Source: an uncultured Lachnospiraceae bacterium
GTDB taxonomy: Bacteria; Bacillota; Clostridia; Lachnospirales; Lachnospiraceae
Assembly: GCA_948473115.1 (NCBI GenBank)
Contig: CAOKWI010000036.1
Location: 1-42,160 of the forward strand
DNA length: 42,160 nt
Direction of reading: 5' to 3'
Positions 24,896 to 32,428 of this stretch are shown piece after piece; the first letter of the stretch is position 1; each line of letters opens with the position of its first letter. Under the pieces are notes generated by a model. It saw nothing but the letters and a program-made list of their open reading frames with translations. It did no database searches and had not been told where the DNA came from. The position numbers and the translations under genes are program-made.

Positions 24896-25402
24896 ATGGA
24901 GGAAATATATCAGGAAAACGCCAGGCTGGTATATCGATTTCTCTTAAAATACTGCCGTGACCCGCAGCTTGCGGAGGAATTGACACAGGAAACTTTCCTG
25001 CGTGCAATGAATTCCATAGACCGATACGACTATAGCTGCAAGATCAGTGTCTGGCTCTGTCAGATTGCCAAGCATATCTATCTGCAATATCTGGCGAAGC
25101 GGGGGAAGGAAATTCCATCCGAGGAGATTACCCTGGGTGAAATGTGCGGAAGGAATACCGCGGAAAAGGGAATTGAGGAACAGGTGATCAGGCGCTATGA
25201 ACTCATGGATGTATTGAAGGATATGCAGAATCTGCCGGAGCAGATGCGGGAAGTGATCTATCTGAGAACCATGGCGGAGCTTTCTTTCAGGGAAATCGGG
25301 GACATACTGGGGAAAAGCGAGAACTGGGCAAGGGTGACCTTCTACCGGGGAAAGGAACGGCTGCTGAGAGGACGGAACGGGGAAGAGCCGGGCAGGACAT
25401 GA
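24896..25402 (+). CDS. ECF-type RNA polymerase sigma factor
   Basis: Sigma-70 family regulator of 168 residues with region 2 (AEELTQETFLRAMNSIDRYD and following core-binding and -10-recognition helices, about 22-70). Region 4 (LPEQMREVIYLRTMAELSFR with a helix-turn-helix, about 112-155) would contact the -35 box. No region 3 is present, as expected for an ECF factor. ATG 24896 follows GGGGGAGAG. The zf-HC2 gene 125 bases downstream is a natural anti-sigma partner. The intervening bases hold no clear gene. The target regulon cannot be read from this window. Confidence 0.93.
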   Translation: MEEIYQENARLVYRFLLKYCRDPQLAEELTQETFLRAMNSIDRYDYSCKISVWLCQIAKHIYLQYLAKRGKEIPSEEITLGEMCGRNTAEKGIEEQVIRRYELMDVLKDMQNLPEQMREVIYLRTMAELSFREIGDILGKSENWARVTFYRGKERLLRGRNGEEPGRT

Positions 25403-25527
25403 GCGGCGGCAGGCAGACCCGGAACCGGAGACGGGAACAGGAAGAAGAGACGGGAAAGTGTGAGAAGAATGTCTGTGCCGCCGCAGGCGGCATGGCGGGA
25501 AGGAAGAAGTGACAGGAGGAGAAGGGT

Positions 25528-26349
25528 ATGAAGATGAAGTGCAGCGTGATACAGGATTTATTACCGTCCTATGTGGACAATATCTGCTCGGAGGATACAA
25601 AGGAGCTGGTGCGGGAGCATGTGGCGGAGTGCATGCAGTGCAAGGAAAAGCTGGAACAGATGAAGAATACGGAGATTGTTGCGGGAAAGGCGTCTAAAAA
25701 GCAGGTCGATTATCTGAAAAAGATACGCAGCACCCTCACCCATAAGGAGGAGCTGGGAAAGATTATGCTGGTGCTCCTGGTGGGAATCGCGTATGTGGGA
25801 CTGTTTGTGGGCGCGGGAGGTCTGCTCAATTATTCCGGGATTCCCTCGGTGGTATTCAGTGTCCTGATTTTCTGCGCGGCTGTGCTGGCGGGAAACTACC
25901 GGTATTCCGGCGGAAAGGCCGCTGTGGCAGAGATCGCTGCCTCCGGTGCAATATTTGCTTTCGCGGTGGCGTTTTTCGCACTTTTGATGCACTCGGTCAC
26001 GGAATATGCAGCAAGTGAAGCGGAGCAAATTCTGTTCCTGGGGATCGGGATGGAGCCAAGGCAGCTGGGACCCCTGTGTGTAAATATTTGCAGGGCAGCG
26101 GCGTCGATGGCGGCGGCAGTGCTTTTGTGGAATACCTTCGGGAAGCGTAAAAACGCCTATGCCACAACCCTGAATATTACGGCGGTCAGCTACATTGTGT
26201 ATGTCAATGACTGGCTGTATCACATGGACAGCGCGGAGACATCCATGCGGTTTATGAAGGAACTGAATATTACGCAGATCGTCCTGTCGGCGGTGGGCAT
26301 TGCCGCTTTTGCATTATCACGTAAGCTTGGGAGGGATAAGGCCGATTAA
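25528..26349 (+). CDS. zf-HC2 anti-sigma-like membrane protein
   Basis: Protein of 273 residues. The N-terminal zinc-finger-like zf-HC2 domain (residues about 1-45) has C5 and the HVAECMQC cluster with the HX3CX2C ligands of ZAS anti-sigma factors. About six hydrophobic helices follow (from residue 78). Sigma factor binding by the cytoplasmic Zn domain with a membrane sensor is the usual arrangement. Start ATG 25528 has AGGAGG seven bases before it. It is downstream of the ECF gene and ends shortly before a terminator. Regulation of the ECF factor is inferred from pairing. Confidence 0.88.
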   Translation: MKMKCSVIQDLLPSYVDNICSEDTKELVREHVAECMQCKEKLEQMKNTEIVAGKASKKQVDYLKKIRSTLTHKEELGKIMLVLLVGIAYVGLFVGAGGLLNYSGIPSVVFSVLIFCAAVLAGNYRYSGGKAAVAEIAASGAIFAFAVAFFALLMHSVTEYAASEAEQILFLGIGMEPRQLGPLCVNICRAAASMAAAVLLWNTFGKRKNAYATTLNITAVSYIVYVNDWLYHMDSAETSMRFMKELNITQIVLSAVGIAAFALSRKLGRDKAD

Positions 26350-26371
26350 GGCGTTCCGCATAGTGACAGTC

Positions 26372-26436
26372 AAAATATACGCATTCAGTATGTATAAGGT
26401 TTATTGGCAAATACATATTTGATGCGTATATTTTTT
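26372..26436 (+). terminator. Intrinsic terminator of the sigma/anti-sigma operon
   Basis: AAAATATACGCAT (26372-26384) and ATGCGTATATTTT (26422-26434) are a perfect 13-bp inverted repeat. The stem continues inward through ATGTAT/ATACAT and a TTTTTT run begins at 26431. The A-tract also lets it work on the minus strand. Confidence 0.75.
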
Positions 26437-26581
26437 GAAAGGAGGAATGGAGGCAGAACGTGTCAATAGGAATGTGTCAGGAATTTTTCAGGACTGGTCA
26501 GAAGACATTGGCAGACGGTGTTCTCCAATGCCTTGAAATTTATAATGGTATAAATGACAGTTATGAAACATATAAAAACTA

Positions 26582-26610
26582 TTGATTTTACTTATGAGTG
26601 GAAGTATAGT
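26582..26610 (+). promoter_or_regulatory. Promoter of purA
   Basis: TTGATT (26582-26587), 17 bases, TATAGT (26605-26610), leaving a leader of about 70 bases before the purA ATG. Confidence 0.7.
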
Positions 26611-26685
26611 ATACTTAATCCGTAAAAGGGAAATGTTCAGCCTGCAGGAGCAGGCGAGAATTTTTCGAATGAATGGAGGAAAATC

Positions 26686-27978
26686 ATGGTTAAGGCGATC
26701 GTAGGAGCTAACTGGGGCGATGAGGGCAAAGGTAAGATCACGGATATGATGGCACAGGAGGCGGATATTGTTGTACGTTTCCAGGGCGGCGCCAATGCGG
26801 GACATACCATCGTAAATAATTACGGCAAGTTTGCGCTGCACACCCTGCCCTCAGGCGTGTTTTATGAGCATATCACCAGCGTAATCGGAAATGGCGTGGC
26901 GCTGAATATCCCGCTTCTGTTCAAGGAGATTCAGTCGATTGTGGAGAGGAATGTGCCCCAGCCGAAGATTCTGGTGTCGGACAGGGCACAGATCGTCATG
27001 CCCTATCATATTTTGTTTGACCAGTATGAGGAGGAGAGACTGGGCGGCAAGTCCTTCGGCTCCACTAAGTCCGGTATCGCGCCGTTCTATTCCGACAAGT
27101 ACGCGAAGATCGGCTTCCAGGTGAGCGAGCTCTTCGACGAGGAGCTTTTGAAAGAAAAGGTGGAGCGGATCAGCGAGATGAAGAATGTGCTTTTGGAGCA
27201 TCTGTACCATAAACCCCTCATCGATCCGCAGGAGCTGCTGGCAACGCTTCACGAATACAGGGATATGGTAGCGCCTTATGTGTGCGATGTGTCCGCTTTT
27301 CTGGACAAGGCGTTAAGGGAGGGAAAGACGGTTCTGCTGGAGGGTCAGCTGGGCACTTTGAAGGATCCGGATCATGGAATCTATCCCATGGTGACTTCTT
27401 CCTCCACCCTGGCAGCCTACGGCGCCATCGGCGCGGGTCTGCCCCCCTATGAGATCAGGCAGATCGTCACAGTCTGCAAGGCATATTCCTCCGCAGTGGG
27501 TGCGGGCGCATTCGTGTCCGAACTGTTCGGTGACGAGGCGGAAGAACTGAGACGCAGAGGCGGCGACGGAGGCGAGTATGGCGCTACCACAGGCCGTCCC
27601 AGACGTGTGGGCTGGTTCGATTGCGTGGCCTCCAAATATGGCTGCCGTTTACAGGGAACAACGGATGTGGCGTTTACCGTGCTGGATGTGCTGGGCTATC
27701 TGGACGAAATTCCTGTCTGCGTAGGCTACGAAATTGACGGAGAGGTCACCACGGACTTCCCTGTCACCGCGAAGCTGGAAAAGGCGAAGCCCGTGTTTAA
27801 GACGCTCCCCGGCTGGAAATGCGAGATCCGCGGTATCAGAAATTATGACGAGCTGCCGGAAAACTGCCGCGGTTATATTGAGTTTATAGAGCAGCAGATC
27901 GGTTATCCTGTCACCATGGTCAGCAACGGACCCAGCAGGGATGACATTATCTACAGGGAGAGCCCGCTGAAAAAGTAA
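26686..27978 (+). CDS. purA: Adenylosuccinate synthetase
   Basis: Condenses IMP and aspartate using GTP to give adenylosuccinate, the substrate of PurB. The 430-residue protein has the GTP-binding N-terminal motif GANWGDEGKGK (6-16) with catalytic Asp14, then FQGGANAGHTIVN (about 32-44) with its catalytic His. LEGQLGTLKDPDHG is near residue 216, and the later GATTGRPRRVGWFD segment near 303 binds substrate. The IMP loop normally reads as GAQ(G/A)xxLD; here it is LEGQLGTLKDPDHGIYPMV, slightly diverged but with Gly/Gln kept. ATG 26686 follows GGAGGAAAATC. It has its own promoter and a terminator downstream, so it is monocistronic. The LysR gene beyond the terminator is not known to control it. 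Confidence 0.96.
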   Translation: MVKAIVGANWGDEGKGKITDMMAQEADIVVRFQGGANAGHTIVNNYGKFALHTLPSGVFYEHITSVIGNGVALNIPLLFKEIQSIVERNVPQPKILVSDRAQIVMPYHILFDQYEEERLGGKSFGSTKSGIAPFYSDKYAKIGFQVSELFDEELLKEKVERISEMKNVLLEHLYHKPLIDPQELLATLHEYRDMVAPYVCDVSAFLDKALREGKTVLLEGQLGTLKDPDHGIYPMVTSSSTLAAYGAIGAGLPPYEIRQIVTVCKAYSSAVGAGAFVSELFGDEAEELRRRGGDGGEYGATTGRPRRVGWFDCVASKYGCRLQGTTDVAFTVLDVLGYLDEIPVCVGYEIDGEVTTDFPVTAKLEKAKPVFKTLPGWKCEIRGIRNYDELPENCRGYIEFIEQQIGYPVTMVSNGPSRDDIIYRESPLKK

Positions 27979-28011
27979 TATAAAACAGGGTGAATGTACC
28001 ATTCACATAAC

Positions 28012-28040
28012 ACGGCGTATCCGTTGGGTGCGCCGTTTTT
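28012..28040 (+). terminator. Intrinsic terminator of purA
   Basis: ACGGCG (28012-28017) pairs with CGCCGT (28031-28036), followed by TTTTT. A second 7-bp hairpin GTGAATG/CATTCAC (27990-28006) lies just upstream. Confidence 0.75.
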
Positions 28041-28086
28041 ACAGGGGGATTCCCCGGGACAGCTGCGGCCTGACAGGAGTTTAGGG

Positions 28087-28968
28087 ATGACAGAAAATCT
28101 TGAATATTTTAAAGTGTTTTACTATACCGCCAAACTGGGCAGCGTGACAAAGGCCGCAAATGAACTGTCCATCTCACAGCCTGCCGTCAGCCAGTCATTG
28201 AAACAGCTGGAGAAGAATCTGAATGTGTCCCTGTTCCAGCGCGCCGCAAGGGGCGTCAGACTGACCGCCGAGGGACAGCTTCTCTTTTCTTATGTGGAAA
28301 AGGGCTATGAACAGATCAGGCTGGGGGTGGAGAAATTAAGGCAGATGCAGAATCTGGAACTGGGGGAAGTGCATATCGGCGCCAGCGATATGACGTTACA
28401 GTTTTACCTGCTTCCCTACCTGGAAAAGTTTCACGAGAGATATCCTGATATCAAGGTCATTGTCACGAATGCGCCTACGCCGGAAACCTTGCAGCTGCTT
28501 CGTACAGGAAAGATAGACTTCGGAGTGGTCAGCACTCCCTTTGCGCAGTCGGAGGATATTCTGTCCACGGAAGTCAGGGAGATCGAGGATGTATTCGTGG
28601 CGGGGAGACGGTTTATGGCCTATAAAAACAGGATGCTTGATCTCAAGGACCTGGAGCGGCTGCCGATGATCTATCTGGAAAGGAATACCAGCACCCGAAG
28701 CTATATGGATGAATATCTGGCCCAGAATGGAATCGTTTTGCAGCCGGAATTTGAACTTGCCACCAGCGGCATGATCGTCCAGTTTGCCCTGCGGAATCTG
28801 GGAGTTGGATGCGTGGTACGGGATTTTGCGGCTGAGTATCTGGATGAGGGACTGCTCTTTGAACTGAGATTCAATAAAATGATTCCCAAGAGAAGCTTTT
28901 GTGTGGTTCAGAGCAGAAAGAGCGTGCTGTCAGCAGCGGCGCGGAAGCTGCTGGCTGTTATGGAATAG
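28087..28968 (+). CDS. LysR-family transcriptional regulator
   Basis: Regulator of 293 residues. The N-terminal winged HTH (about 4-62) includes VTKAANELSISQPAVSQSLK. The C-terminal effector domain (about 88-290) has the two-lobe periplasmic-binding-like fold. ATG 28087 follows AGGAG; upstream in-frame sequence is non-coding-like. It lies 109 bases after purA beyond a terminator, and its target and co-inducer are unknown. The 36-bp repeat array begins immediately after its stop codon. Confidence 0.93.
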   Translation: MTENLEYFKVFYYTAKLGSVTKAANELSISQPAVSQSLKQLEKNLNVSLFQRAARGVRLTAEGQLLFSYVEKGYEQIRLGVEKLRQMQNLELGEVHIGASDMTLQFYLLPYLEKFHERYPDIKVIVTNAPTPETLQLLRTGKIDFGVVSTPFAQSEDILSTEVREIEDVFVAGRRFMAYKNRMLDLKDLERLPMIYLERNTSTRSYMDEYLAQNGIVLQPEFELATSGMIVQFALRNLGVGCVVRDFAAEYLDEGLLFELRFNKMIPKRSFCVVQSRKSVLSAAARKLLAVME

Positions 28969-28984
28969 TGATGAGATTTTATGG

Positions 28985-29128
28985 CAAAGAAATTTTATCT
29001 ATAGCGAAGAGATTTCATAGGGAAGAAATTTTATTTATAACGAAGAGACTTTATAGGGAAGAAATTCTATTTATAGTGAAGAGACTTCATAGTGAAGAAA
29101 TTTTATTTATAGTGAAGAGACTTTATAG
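28985..29128. repeat. 36-bp tandem repeat upstream of the HAD gene
   Basis: Three full 36-bp units of GAAGAGACTTTATAGGGAAG type (29005-29040, 29041-29076, 29077-29112) with partial units on both sides, each unit itself two related 18-bp halves. It fills the gap between the LysR stop and the HAD gene. A 58-codon frame from ATG 28970 crosses it and would give a KRLYREEILFIV amphipathic repeat, but no RBS precedes it. Confidence 0.87.
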
Positions 29129-29177
29129 TAAAGGGACTTCATCGTAAAGAAACTTACTGGGAAAGGCAGGATTGGAC

Positions 29178-29777
29178 ATGATACGCAATATTATATTCGA
29201 TATCGGGAACGTGCTTACAGATTTCCGGTGGAGGGGGTTTCTGCAGGATAAGGGATTTGATGATGCCATGATAGACAGGATCGCCAAAGCATCCGTGGAG
29301 AGCCCTGTGTGGAATGAGATGGACAGGGGCGAATGGGATGTGGAGCGCCTGATGTCTGAATTTGTAAAGCTGGATCCGGAGATTGAGCCGGAGCTTCATG
29401 CCGCCTATGACAATATTACAGGCATGGTCACAAAGCGGGATTATGCCATTCCCTGGATCAAGGAGCTGAAAGCGAAGGGATACCACGTGTTCTATCTGTC
29501 CAATTTCGCGGAAAAGGCTTATGAGGACTGCGGGGAGGCACTGGACTTCATCCCTTACACGGACGGCGGCATTTTATCTTATCAGGATAAGGTCATCAAG
29601 CCGGACGAGAGGATCTATCAATTGCTGCTGTCCCGATTTGGCTTGAAGGCGGATGAGTGCGTCTTTCTGGATGACACGCCGCGGAATGTGGAGGCGGCGC
29701 AGAAGCTCGGGTTTTATGGGATCTGCTTCCGCACCAGGGAGCAGGCGCAGGAGGAACTGGATAAGCTCACACAGTGA
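29178..29777 (+). CDS. HAD-superfamily phosphatase, YihX-like
   Basis: Phosphatase of 199 residues. Motif I is IIFDIGNVLTDF with nucleophile D8; the third position is Gly instead of the second Asp of DxD. FDxGNV is the pattern of the YihX/epoxide-hydrolase-N-terminal branch of HAD. Motif II Ser is in FYLSNFAEKA, motif III Lys in DKVIKPDERIYQ, and motif IV acidic pair in VFLDDTPRN. Sugar-phosphate or nucleotide-type substrates are usual for the branch. ATG 29178 is chosen over TTG 29172 because GGCAGG is seven bases upstream. It follows a 36-bp repeat array and has no close co-directional partner. Confidence 0.9.
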   Translation: MIRNIIFDIGNVLTDFRWRGFLQDKGFDDAMIDRIAKASVESPVWNEMDRGEWDVERLMSEFVKLDPEIEPELHAAYDNITGMVTKRDYAIPWIKELKAKGYHVFYLSNFAEKAYEDCGEALDFIPYTDGGILSYQDKVIKPDERIYQLLLSRFGLKADECVFLDDTPRNVEAAQKLGFYGICFRTREQAQEELDKLTQ

Positions 29778-29784
29778 GCGATGC

Positions 29785-29863
29785 CGGGTGTGCGAACCCG
29801 ATGCGGAAATTTTCCCGGTGTTCCATATACCAATTGACGATAACCAATTGGAAAACGGAACAC
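29785..29863. terminator. Hairpins between convergent HAD and small-protein genes
   Basis: CGGGT/ACCCG (29785-29800) and GTGTTCC/GGAACAC (29818-29863), the latter enclosing CCAATTG and CCAATTGG. They sit between convergent genes and probably limit read-through, but no long U-tract is seen. Confidence 0.35.
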
Positions 29864-30135
29864 TACACGGACAGACCTGACAGGCGCCATTCGTGGGAAA
29901 AGTAGCTGTACCGGAGACGAAATATTTTCTGCGTGCCGCAGACATTGGCGGCGCAGGAGAAATTTACGCCCACTTTATTTTTGTCCTGATCCTCGGACAA
30001 TACTTTATCGACAACGACACTCAGCAGTTCTCCGGTTTTGTCACGGAACCGGAACCGCATCGGTGTGATCTTCCCGTTTGTGTCAGTGCAGGAAATCATC
30101 TGTACCGGCATATCAATGCGCAGAATGCTTTCCAA
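29863..30135 (-). CDS. Small conserved protein of unknown function
   Basis: Soluble protein of about 90 residues beginning at TTG 30135, which has AAGGGGGA seven bases upstream. The longer frame to 30198 has no RBS. The sequence includes MPVQMISCTDTNGKITPMRF and a C-terminal RLRYSYFSHEWRLSGL, giving a beta-rich small domain. It looks like a real protein by composition and RBS, and I recall similar unnamed proteins in Lachnospiraceae, but know no function. It is convergent with the HAD gene. Confidence 0.7.
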   Translation of the reverse strand: MESILRIDMPVQMISCTDTNGKITPMRFRFRDKTGELLSVVVDKVLSEDQDKNKVGVNFSCAANVCGTQKIFRLRYSYFSHEWRLSGLSV

Positions 30136-30298
30136 GGCAAATCCCCCTTTCTGAAAAAACATTCCAACACTTTTATCTATGCTATTATAATAACACATGG
30201 AACATATGTTTGTGCGTGGAAATTATTTCCGTGTCTTTCGGACAGATTTATGTCTTCGGTATGCGTGGGAGGCCAATGCTTTTTAATATAATTAGTTT

Positions 30299-30362
30299 TG
30301 TAAAGGAAACTTGACACAAAGCAAATCCTATGCTATTATGAGAATGTAAAGGAAGCTTTACA
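30299..30362 (+). promoter_or_regulatory. Promoter flanked by two operators, XRE operon
   Basis: TTGACA (30311-30316), 17 bases, TATTAT (30334-30339). Two matching dyads flank it: TGTAAAGGAAACTTGACA (30299-30316), one base off perfect and overlapping the -35, and TGTAAAGGAAGCTTTACA (30345-30362), a perfect 7-4-7 palindrome at the start of the transcript. Their centres are 46 bp apart. They are likely autoregulatory sites for the XRE protein encoded below. Confidence 0.75.
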
Positions 30363-30390
30363 AAAGATGGAAAATATTCTCAGAGAAAAT

Positions 30391-30673
30391 GAAAGCAGCA
30401 GAAGGGGAAGAAAGCAGCAGGAGGGGAAGAAAGCAGCAGAAGGGGAAGAAAGCAGCAGAAGGGGAAGAAAGCAGCAGAAGAGGAAGAAAGCGGCAGAGGG
30501 GAAGAAAGCAGCAGAGGGGAAGAAAGCAGCAGGAGAGGAAGAAAACAGCAGGAGAGGAAGAAAGCAGCAGGAGAGGAAGAAAGCAGCAGGAGAGGAAGAA
30601 AGCAGCAGGAGGAGAAGAAAGCAGCAGGAGAGGAAGAAAACAGCAGGAGGGGACGAAAGCAGCAGGAGAGGAG
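30391..30673 (+). repeat. 19-bp tandem repeat in the leader of the XRE gene
   Basis: Fifteen purine-rich units of GAAAGCAGCAGAAGGGGAA type, thirteen of 19 bp and two (units 6 and 7) of 18 bp. Since 19 is not a multiple of three, all three frames cycle and two long Lys/Arg/Glu/Ser-rich frames (from ATG 30367 and ATG 30389) arise. They are not in the XRE frame. The final unit ends in GAGGAGGAATCAT, giving the Shine-Dalgarno of the XRE gene (GTG 30681). Confidence 0.9.
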
Positions 30674-30680
30674 GAATCAT

Positions 30681-30905
30681 GTGGAAAACAGGGTGGAAGA
30701 GCTGAGGAAAAATCTGGGCATGAATCAGGAGGATTTCGCGAAAGCTATCCGTGTTTCAAGACAGACAGTCAGTTCCATTGAAAACGGGAAGTACAATCCT
30801 TCGCTGGAACTGGCGTTTACCATTGCAGATTTTTTCGGTAAGACGATAGAAGAGATTTTTATGCATGAAAGGAGAGGTCGAAATGAAAAAGAGTTATCTG
30901 ATTGA
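30681..30905 (+). CDS. XRE-family HTH regulator
   Basis: Small DNA-binding protein of 74 residues with one HTH_3 domain (MNQEDFAKAIRVSRQTVSSI and IENGKYNPSLELAFTIADFF, about 14-51), of the YozG type. The start is GTG 30681 with AGGAGG supplied by the last 19-bp repeat unit. It overlaps the next gene by 23 bases. The two dyads at 30299-30362 are the most plausible operators. In the family such pairs of HTH protein and small membrane protein are usual, and autorepression is likely. Confidence 0.93.
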   Translation: MENRVEELRKNLGMNQEDFAKAIRVSRQTVSSIENGKYNPSLELAFTIADFFGKTIEEIFMHERRGRNEKELSD

Positions 30906-31326
30906 GGGTGTGGTATTTTTTGTCGGGGGACTGACTCTTCTGGGTGTGGCGCTTTTCACTGATACAGTGCTGGACAGTCTGCTGTTTGGGTTTGCCAGCG
31001 GCGCCGTCTGTGCGGGATTAGTAAGTATCTGCAGATATTTTTACTGGAAAGCGCCTGCAAACGAGGACCGGTATCGGAATAGGCTGGCGAAAGAGAAGAT
31101 TGAGCTGCATGACGAACTGAAAGTAAAGCTGCGGGACAGATCCGGACGATATGCCTATGTGCTGGGACTTTTGACCGTCTCTGTTTCCATGATGGTATTC
31201 TCGATACTGGGCAAACTGGAAATAGTAGGGGATTCGAGGATAATCGTACTGTATCTGGGAGGATATCTTGTGTTTCAGGTGGTGGCGGGCAGCGCAATTT
31301 ATCGTCATCTGCTTAAAAAATATTGA
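30883..31326 (+). CDS. Small membrane protein paired with XRE regulator
   Basis: Membrane protein of 147 residues with four hydrophobic helices (about 5-24, 31-49, 86-106 and 117-137), separated by a basic/acidic loop around 58-82. ATG 30883 is preceded by AGGAGAGG; six upstream codons (ATG 30865) are possible. It overlaps the XRE gene by 23 bases, so coupled translation is likely. The family is unnamed to me; XRE-membrane pairs often respond to membrane or stress cues, which here is inference. Confidence 0.8.
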   Translation: MKKSYLIEGVVFFVGGLTLLGVALFTDTVLDSLLFGFASGAVCAGLVSICRYFYWKAPANEDRYRNRLAKEKIELHDELKVKLRDRSGRYAYVLGLLTVSVSMMVFSILGKLEIVGDSRIIVLYLGGYLVFQVVAGSAIYRHLLKKY

Positions 31327-31342
31327 AAAGGTTCAAGCCGTT

Positions 31343-31681
31343 TCAGGCCTGATGTTCCCCTGCCTGTGCGGGGGACTCGGGCTTTGGGGCTTCTGCGCTT
31401 TCTTCTTTTCCCGTACTGAAATCCAGGTTGGCCATGGTCTTTCTGCCGGTCAGCTTTCCATACATCCACGTATAGACCCAGATCAGGATGGGAATGGCGA
31501 TGGTTGCGAAAAGGCATATCCAGAACAGACGGCCCGAAGAGGAGCCGTCCACTATGGCGATAACCAGAGTGGCGGCATAGAGCAGCACCAGCAGGATAAC
31601 GCCCGCCATGGCTACAATCTGTCTGGATGTAATCCCGGTTCTTTTTTCATTTTCAGTGGCACTATTTTTGTCCTGATTCAT
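31343..31681 (-). CDS. Small two-helix membrane protein
   Basis: Membrane protein of 112 residues with a hydrophilic N-terminus, two helices (about 20-42 and 53-73) and a charged tail ending TGKEESAEAPKPESPAQAG. ATG 31681 is chosen because GGAGG lies five bases upstream; the extra frame up to 31774 is not credible. Promoter TTGTAT-N17-TATGAT lies upstream. It is convergent with the XRE-membrane gene pair. Unknown function, and I recognise no family. Confidence 0.72.
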   Translation of the reverse strand: MNQDKNSATENEKRTGITSRQIVAMAGVILLVLLYAATLVIAIVDGSSSGRLFWICLFATIAIPILIWVYTWMYGKLTGRKTMANLDFSTGKEESAEAPKPESPAQAGEHQA

Positions 31682-31837
31682 CATATCCTCCATGTAAAAG
31701 CTGCATGCTTCCTGTAAGGGCGTATTCTTCCTGCAACGATTTGTTTTTTCTGCAATGCTGTATTCACCATGCACAGGCCGACAGCATGAATGTTTTATGT
31801 CGTGGAATCAAGGAGCCGCTCCCATGATCAGGATTCT

Positions 31838-31866
31838 ATCATAGCATTTTGCGGGTGTTTATACAA
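31838..31866 (-). promoter_or_regulatory. Candidate promoter of the two-helix membrane protein
   Basis: Minus strand TTGTAT (31866-31861), 17 bases, TATGAT (31843-31838), about 160 bases before the start codon. Confidence 0.5.
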
Positions 31867-31956
31867 GGGTATTTCCTGCGTTTACATATGTGTTTCCCTT
31901 ATCTTGTTTCATGTGCTGCCCACTCACAGCCGCCGGCGCCGCCTCACTGTTCGGCT

Positions 31957-32038
31957 ATTCCCGCGGGCAATGAATCAAACGGAGACGTCAGCCTCCATTT
32001 GGCGAATGCCGCGAGAGGCAAAAACCCCCGGAGCCGGG
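31957..32038. repeat. Dispersed structured intergenic repeat, copy B
   Basis: Shares with copy A (10306-10457) the ordered blocks ATTCCCGCG, GCAATGA, GTCAGC, TTGGCGAATGCCGCGAG and CCCCCG, but the middle is much shorter and different. In B the middle can pair as CAAACGGAG/CTCCATTTG. No gene covers it; it lies in a roughly 600-base gap between divergent genes. Confidence 0.55.
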
Positions 32039-32106
32039 AAATGTAGAATACAAAAGTAATTTAGATATTATTCTGCGTGAATTGCAGTAACAGAAGGAAT
32101 AACGAA

Positions 32107-32142
32107 AAGCCCCGGCACTGTGTCCCCACAGCACCGGGGCTT
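32107..32142 (-). terminator. Orphan intrinsic terminator
   Basis: AAGCCCCGG (32107-32115) pairs with CCGGGGCTT (32134-32142), inner CTGTG/CACAG extends the stem. On the minus strand it is followed by TTTTCGTTATT. No annotated minus-strand gene lies upstream, so it may end a small RNA or antisense transcript, or protect the downstream gene from read-through. Confidence 0.6.
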
Positions 32143-32153
32143 CCTTAAAAGGG

Positions 32154-32197
32154 GAGGATATTATCCTCTAGGGAGGATAAGTATTATTTTTATCTTT
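32154..32197 (+). promoter_or_regulatory. Mutually exclusive hairpins GAGGATA/TTATCCTC/GAGGATAA
   Basis: TTATCCTC (32161-32168) can pair either with GAGGATA before it (32154-32160) or GAGGATAA after it (32173-32180). The second stem is followed by a T-rich run, so it is attenuator-like. No protein gene start is close (next is 32429). Confidence 0.35.
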
Positions 32198-32328
32198 TGT
32201 AGTATCAAAGGAGGGGGTTCCTTGACAATACATAGTTTAGCCCGTGGATCAGGTTTTATACAATAAAAAGAATTGATTTGAAAATTTTATGTATTCGTCC
32301 CCGACAGGCTTTTCCTGAAAAAAAGGAT

Positions 32329-32357
32329 TGCCTGTTTACGCAAACTGTTATATACTG
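32329..32357 (+). promoter_or_regulatory. Promoter of the SEC-C protein gene
   Basis: TTGCCT (32329-32334), 17 bases, TATACT (32352-32357), about 70 bases ahead of the ATG at 32429. Confidence 0.6.
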
Positions 32358-32428
32358 GAATGGGTTGCAGGAAGAGTGGCCCCATATAGAACGATAAGTA
32401 TTATGAGTGTAAGGATGGTACAGGAAAC

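Noticed and set aside
26447..26536. 29-codon ORF after GAAAGGAGGA
   Set aside because: The SD is only one base from the ATG, the peptide is short and resembles nothing known; it precedes the purA promoter.
28970..29147. 58-codon ORF over the 36-bp array
   Set aside because: No RBS; the frame is open because the unit is a multiple of three.
30384..30680. CRISPR-like array
   Set aside because: Units are contiguous and have no unique spacers.
30367..30781. Two Lys/Arg/Glu/Ser-rich ORFs over the 19-bp array
   Set aside because: They follow from the repeat itself, overlap each other and are not in frame with the XRE gene.
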